24,483 nt of DNA from Clostridia bacterium (GTDB lineage: Bacteria; Bacillota; Clostridia; Christensenellales; Aristaeellaceae), in contig CAAGII010000186.1 of NCBI GenBank assembly GCA_900769875.1, positions 1 to 24,483 on the forward strand, given 5' to 3'. The notes below the pieces were generated by a model, which was not told the DNA's origin, searched no databases, and saw only the letters and a program-made list of their open reading frames with translations. Below are positions 23,229 through 24,483 of this stretch, piece by piece (within the stretch, counting starts at the first letter, position 1; each line of letters begins with the position of its first letter). The position numbers and the translations under genes were made by a program.

Positions 23229-23664
23229 TCAGTAATTACGCCGAAATACAACAATCATTGACGGGAACGGCGCGCCCTGTTTCGAATCGCCGAACCGCAA
23301 CCTTCCCTCTATGAATCGAATTTCGGCAGCATTGTGATAAATGTATTTGTGAAAATATTTCGTGTCTGTTCGTGCCGGTATCAGGAGAACAACAACGGTG
23401 TCCGCCTTGCGGGATTCGTTGAAACATTTTTCCACCCACGCTCCGATTGCGCGTCCATACGGCGGATTGCAAAACACACGATACCCCCCAATTTTGAGAA
23501 AGACCGTCGTCGGCAATCGTGAAATGTCGTTCACATTTTGCGTTTGCGTCCGTCGAACACGGGTCGAGGTTGAAATGGAATTCGTCGTCGAGTTGCCGAA
23601 ACAGTTCGTCCGGCGTCGTCCATTCGCACGAATTAGAAGATAAACACGCGGTAATATTTGCCAT
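23229..23664 (-). CDS. Phage-type DNA N6-adenine methyltransferase, frameshifted
   Basis: Starts MANITACLSSNSCEWTTPDE at 23664, then FNLDPCSTDANAKCERHF and GLSQNWG. The frame breaks in the C run 23484-23489; removing one base or adding two continues into YRVFCNPPYGRAIGAWVEKC, then VLLIPARTDTKYFH and FPSMIVVFR. NPPYG is the catalytic motif of N6-adenine methylases, and WTTPDELF, LDPC and the RTDTKYFH stretch are typical of the phage Dam family (PF05869 type). The repaired length is about 144 aa. Such enzymes methylate adenine in phage or host DNA to escape restriction; the target site is not known here. The leader is A/T-rich without a ribosome site. Confidence 0.82.
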
Positions 23665-23665
23665 T

Positions 23666-23899
23666 TTAATTGTTTTGTTTGATGAATTTTGTTGATGATA
23701 CCCGAATATATTTGACGTTGATTCGGAATTGTTTTTCAAGGATTCGCAATTGAACGTCGGACAAATTGGGACAATCCCATTCTTTGAACGCGATCGCGTC
23801 GCCTTGTCGGTCGCCAAAATTCCGGAGGCGATGCCAATATAAATCGTGATAAACGCCCACGATATACCCGTCAGGAGTGTTTTCAATTTGAAACAGCAT
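23666..23899 (-). CDS. 77-aa protein, unknown (phage-like unit)
   Basis: Starts MLFQIENTPDGYIVGVYHDL at ATG 23899 (or TTG 23905) and ends VKYIRVSSTKFIKQNN. The frame is intact. Its start lies three bases beyond the upstream stop and its stop is one base from the Dam start, so it is embedded in the operon. No domain, membrane segment or ribosome site is seen. The composition is that of a small globular protein. Confidence 0.55.
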   Translation of the reverse strand: MLFQIENTPDGYIVGVYHDLYWHRLRNFGDRQGDAIAFKEWDCPNLSDVQLRILEKQFRINVKYIRVSSTKFIKQNN

Positions 23900-23901
23900 T
23901 G

Positions 23902-24093
23902 TCAAAACAATTTCGGGTTGGTCTGTTCGTCGTTGGTGCGTTTGATTTCAGCATCGACGCGTTTCTCCAATTCGCGGGATTCCGTGAACCAACGCGACGA
24001 CGCGTTCCAATCCTTTGCACGTTTGGCGGAGAAATAGTGATTTTGCGCGTCGCGCATTTTCGCAACAAGGGCGTAAAATTCTTTTTGTTCCAT
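23902..24093 (-). CDS. 63-aa helical protein, Bacteroidota phage/mobile-element type
   Basis: Starts MEQKEFYALVAKMRDAQNHY and continues FTESRELEKRVDAEIKRTND. Short proteins with FYxLVxxMRxAQxxYF followed by a LExxVDxEI helix are, from memory, common in Bacteroidota phages and conjugative elements. They are predicted all-helical and have no known function. The leader is A/T-rich without a ribosome site. It overlaps the 3' part of the membrane-protein frame upstream. Confidence 0.6.
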   Translation of the reverse strand: MEQKEFYALVAKMRDAQNHYFSAKRAKDWNASSRWFTESRELEKRVDAEIKRTNDEQTNPKLF

Positions 24094-24245
24094 ACGTCAA
24101 AATTTGTTATCGTCGTAAAGTCCGTGTTTTTGAAATCAATGTCCATTGCGACCATTGCGAACGCCGCAATCAGGATCAGGGCGAACACCGCCGCGAGAAT
24201 TATGATTCCGTCAATAACGCCGGCGATAATTGCAATTGCTTTCAT
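24094..24245 (-). CDS. Small membrane protein, possibly frameshifted at its end
   Basis: Starts MKAIAIIAGVIDGIIILAAV at 24245, with one or two membrane helices up to about residue 33, then FKNTDFTTITNF. The same frame stays open to 23883, but from about 24093 it overlaps the 63-aa gene in another frame and its residues look non-coding. One additional T in the run near 24100 would create a stop (TGA) three bases before the next ATG, giving a 49-aa protein. That repair is inference. Small membrane proteins near phage structural genes can be holin-like, which is unproven here. Confidence 0.4.
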
Positions 24246-24271
24246 ATTCTGTTTATTTTTTTGAATCCCGA

Positions 24272-24299
24272 CGCCCGCCGGCGGTCGCCGTAACGGGCG
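24272..24299. other. GC-rich hairpin just after the VR-like gene
   Basis: CGCCCG (24272-24277) pairs with CGGGCG (24294-24299), and an inner CGGC/GCCG pair is possible. It lies 18 bases past the stop codon of the VR-like gene. On the transcribed strand it is followed by A, not T, so it does not look like a terminator. Confidence 0.6.
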
Positions 24300-24317
24300 C
24301 GGGGACGATAGACAGTT

Positions 24318-24482
24318 TTAGACTATTTCAAAAGCGGAAACGGGGCGGACGGGGTACGAATAGTACTTGTAGTAGTTGTTCAATACGCCGTAGTAGCCGC
24401 CGAAGAAGAACGCGCCCGTCGCACTGTACTCGGGATCGCGGTCTGATTCGCACGTCCAAAACCAGCTCGTCAGCGGGTCGCC
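24318..24482 (-). CDS. C-terminus of a C-type-lectin-like protein resembling a DGR variable region (partial)
   Basis: The last 54 codons of a minus-strand gene that begins outside the window, with no start visible. It reads SWFWTCESDRDP, then FFFGGYYGVLNNYYKYYSYP, ending VRPVSAFEIV. The Trp-rich segment, the aromatic/Asn run and the VRPVSAF close resemble the C-type-lectin-like ends of variable proteins of diversity-generating retroelements in Bacteroidota and their phages. In the run 24354-24422 most codons are NNC (TTC, GGC, TAC, AAC), as expected when AAC codons of a template repeat are mutated at adenines. No template repeat or reverse transcriptase is in the window. An alternative is a DUF1566/FGE-sulfatase-like surface or tail protein without diversification. 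Confidence 0.55.
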   Translation of the reverse strand, partial: GDPLTSWFWTCESDRDPEYSATGAFFFGGYYGVLNNYYKYYSYPVRPVSAFEIV

Positions 24483-24483
24483 G

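Noticed and set aside
23334..23643. Plus-strand frames opposite the Dam methylase
   Set aside because: Antisense to a gene with catalytic NPPYG and other family motifs; composition is not protein-like.

Overview
Most of the window (about 1-22428) reads as one GC-rich chromosome segment from an endospore-lineage Clostridia (Bacillota). Support: spoIVB followed by a Spo0A-type gene, a Firmicutes-type MurG, a Crh/HPr-like protein, YitT, a DUF4364-like regulator, strong AGGAGG ribosome sites before nearly every gene, and textbook sigma-A promoters. No rRNA, tRNA, CRISPR array or insertion sequence was seen.

Layout, left to right. 1-2528 (minus): 5' part of a DUF4364-like gene, an HPr-like protein with no phosphoryl-accepting His, murG, and a small phasin-like protein with a Cys/Glu repeat. 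2792-8114 (plus): a very large secreted protein with about nine SH3-like repeats, a zinc-ribbon membrane protein, and xanthine phosphoribosyltransferase. 8199-9709 (minus): a NUDIX hydrolase and a two-domain NadR-type NMN adenylyltransferase/ribosylnicotinamide kinase. 9858-12450 (plus): two overlapping YeeE/YedE-like membrane genes, then spoIVB with its full His/Asp/Ser triad. 12451-13838: an AT-richer insert carrying an MFS exporter on the minus strand. Directly after it lies a second, diverged copy of the spoIVB 3' end, then a 0A-box-like site and a sigma-H-like promoter, then a Spo0A homologue (14090-14818) whose DNA-binding domain is clear but whose receiver has lost the phosphoacceptor Asp. 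14822-21578 (minus): recQ, then a yitT-exoA-pepP-AI-2E transporter operon. 21755-22428 (plus): a secreted leucine-rich-repeat protein that is cut off.

At about 22428 the sequence changes character. The last 2 kb is less GC-rich, all small tightly packed minus-strand genes, and its starts lack Shine-Dalgarno sites and have A/T-rich leaders, as in Bacteroidota and their phages. It encodes an unknown protein, a VRR-NUC nuclease, a 40-aa protein, a phage-type Dam methylase, three small proteins and, at the window edge, the C-terminus of a protein resembling the variable region of a diversity-generating retroelement (DGR). Genes on both sides are cut at the boundary, and at least two right-hand genes are frameshifted in G/C homopolymers. 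An assembly chimera is the simplest reading; a foreign prophage is the alternative.

The points most worth following up are the phosphorylation-blind Spo0A beside spoIVB, the duplicated spoIVB end around the MFS insert, and the DGR-like target at the right edge.
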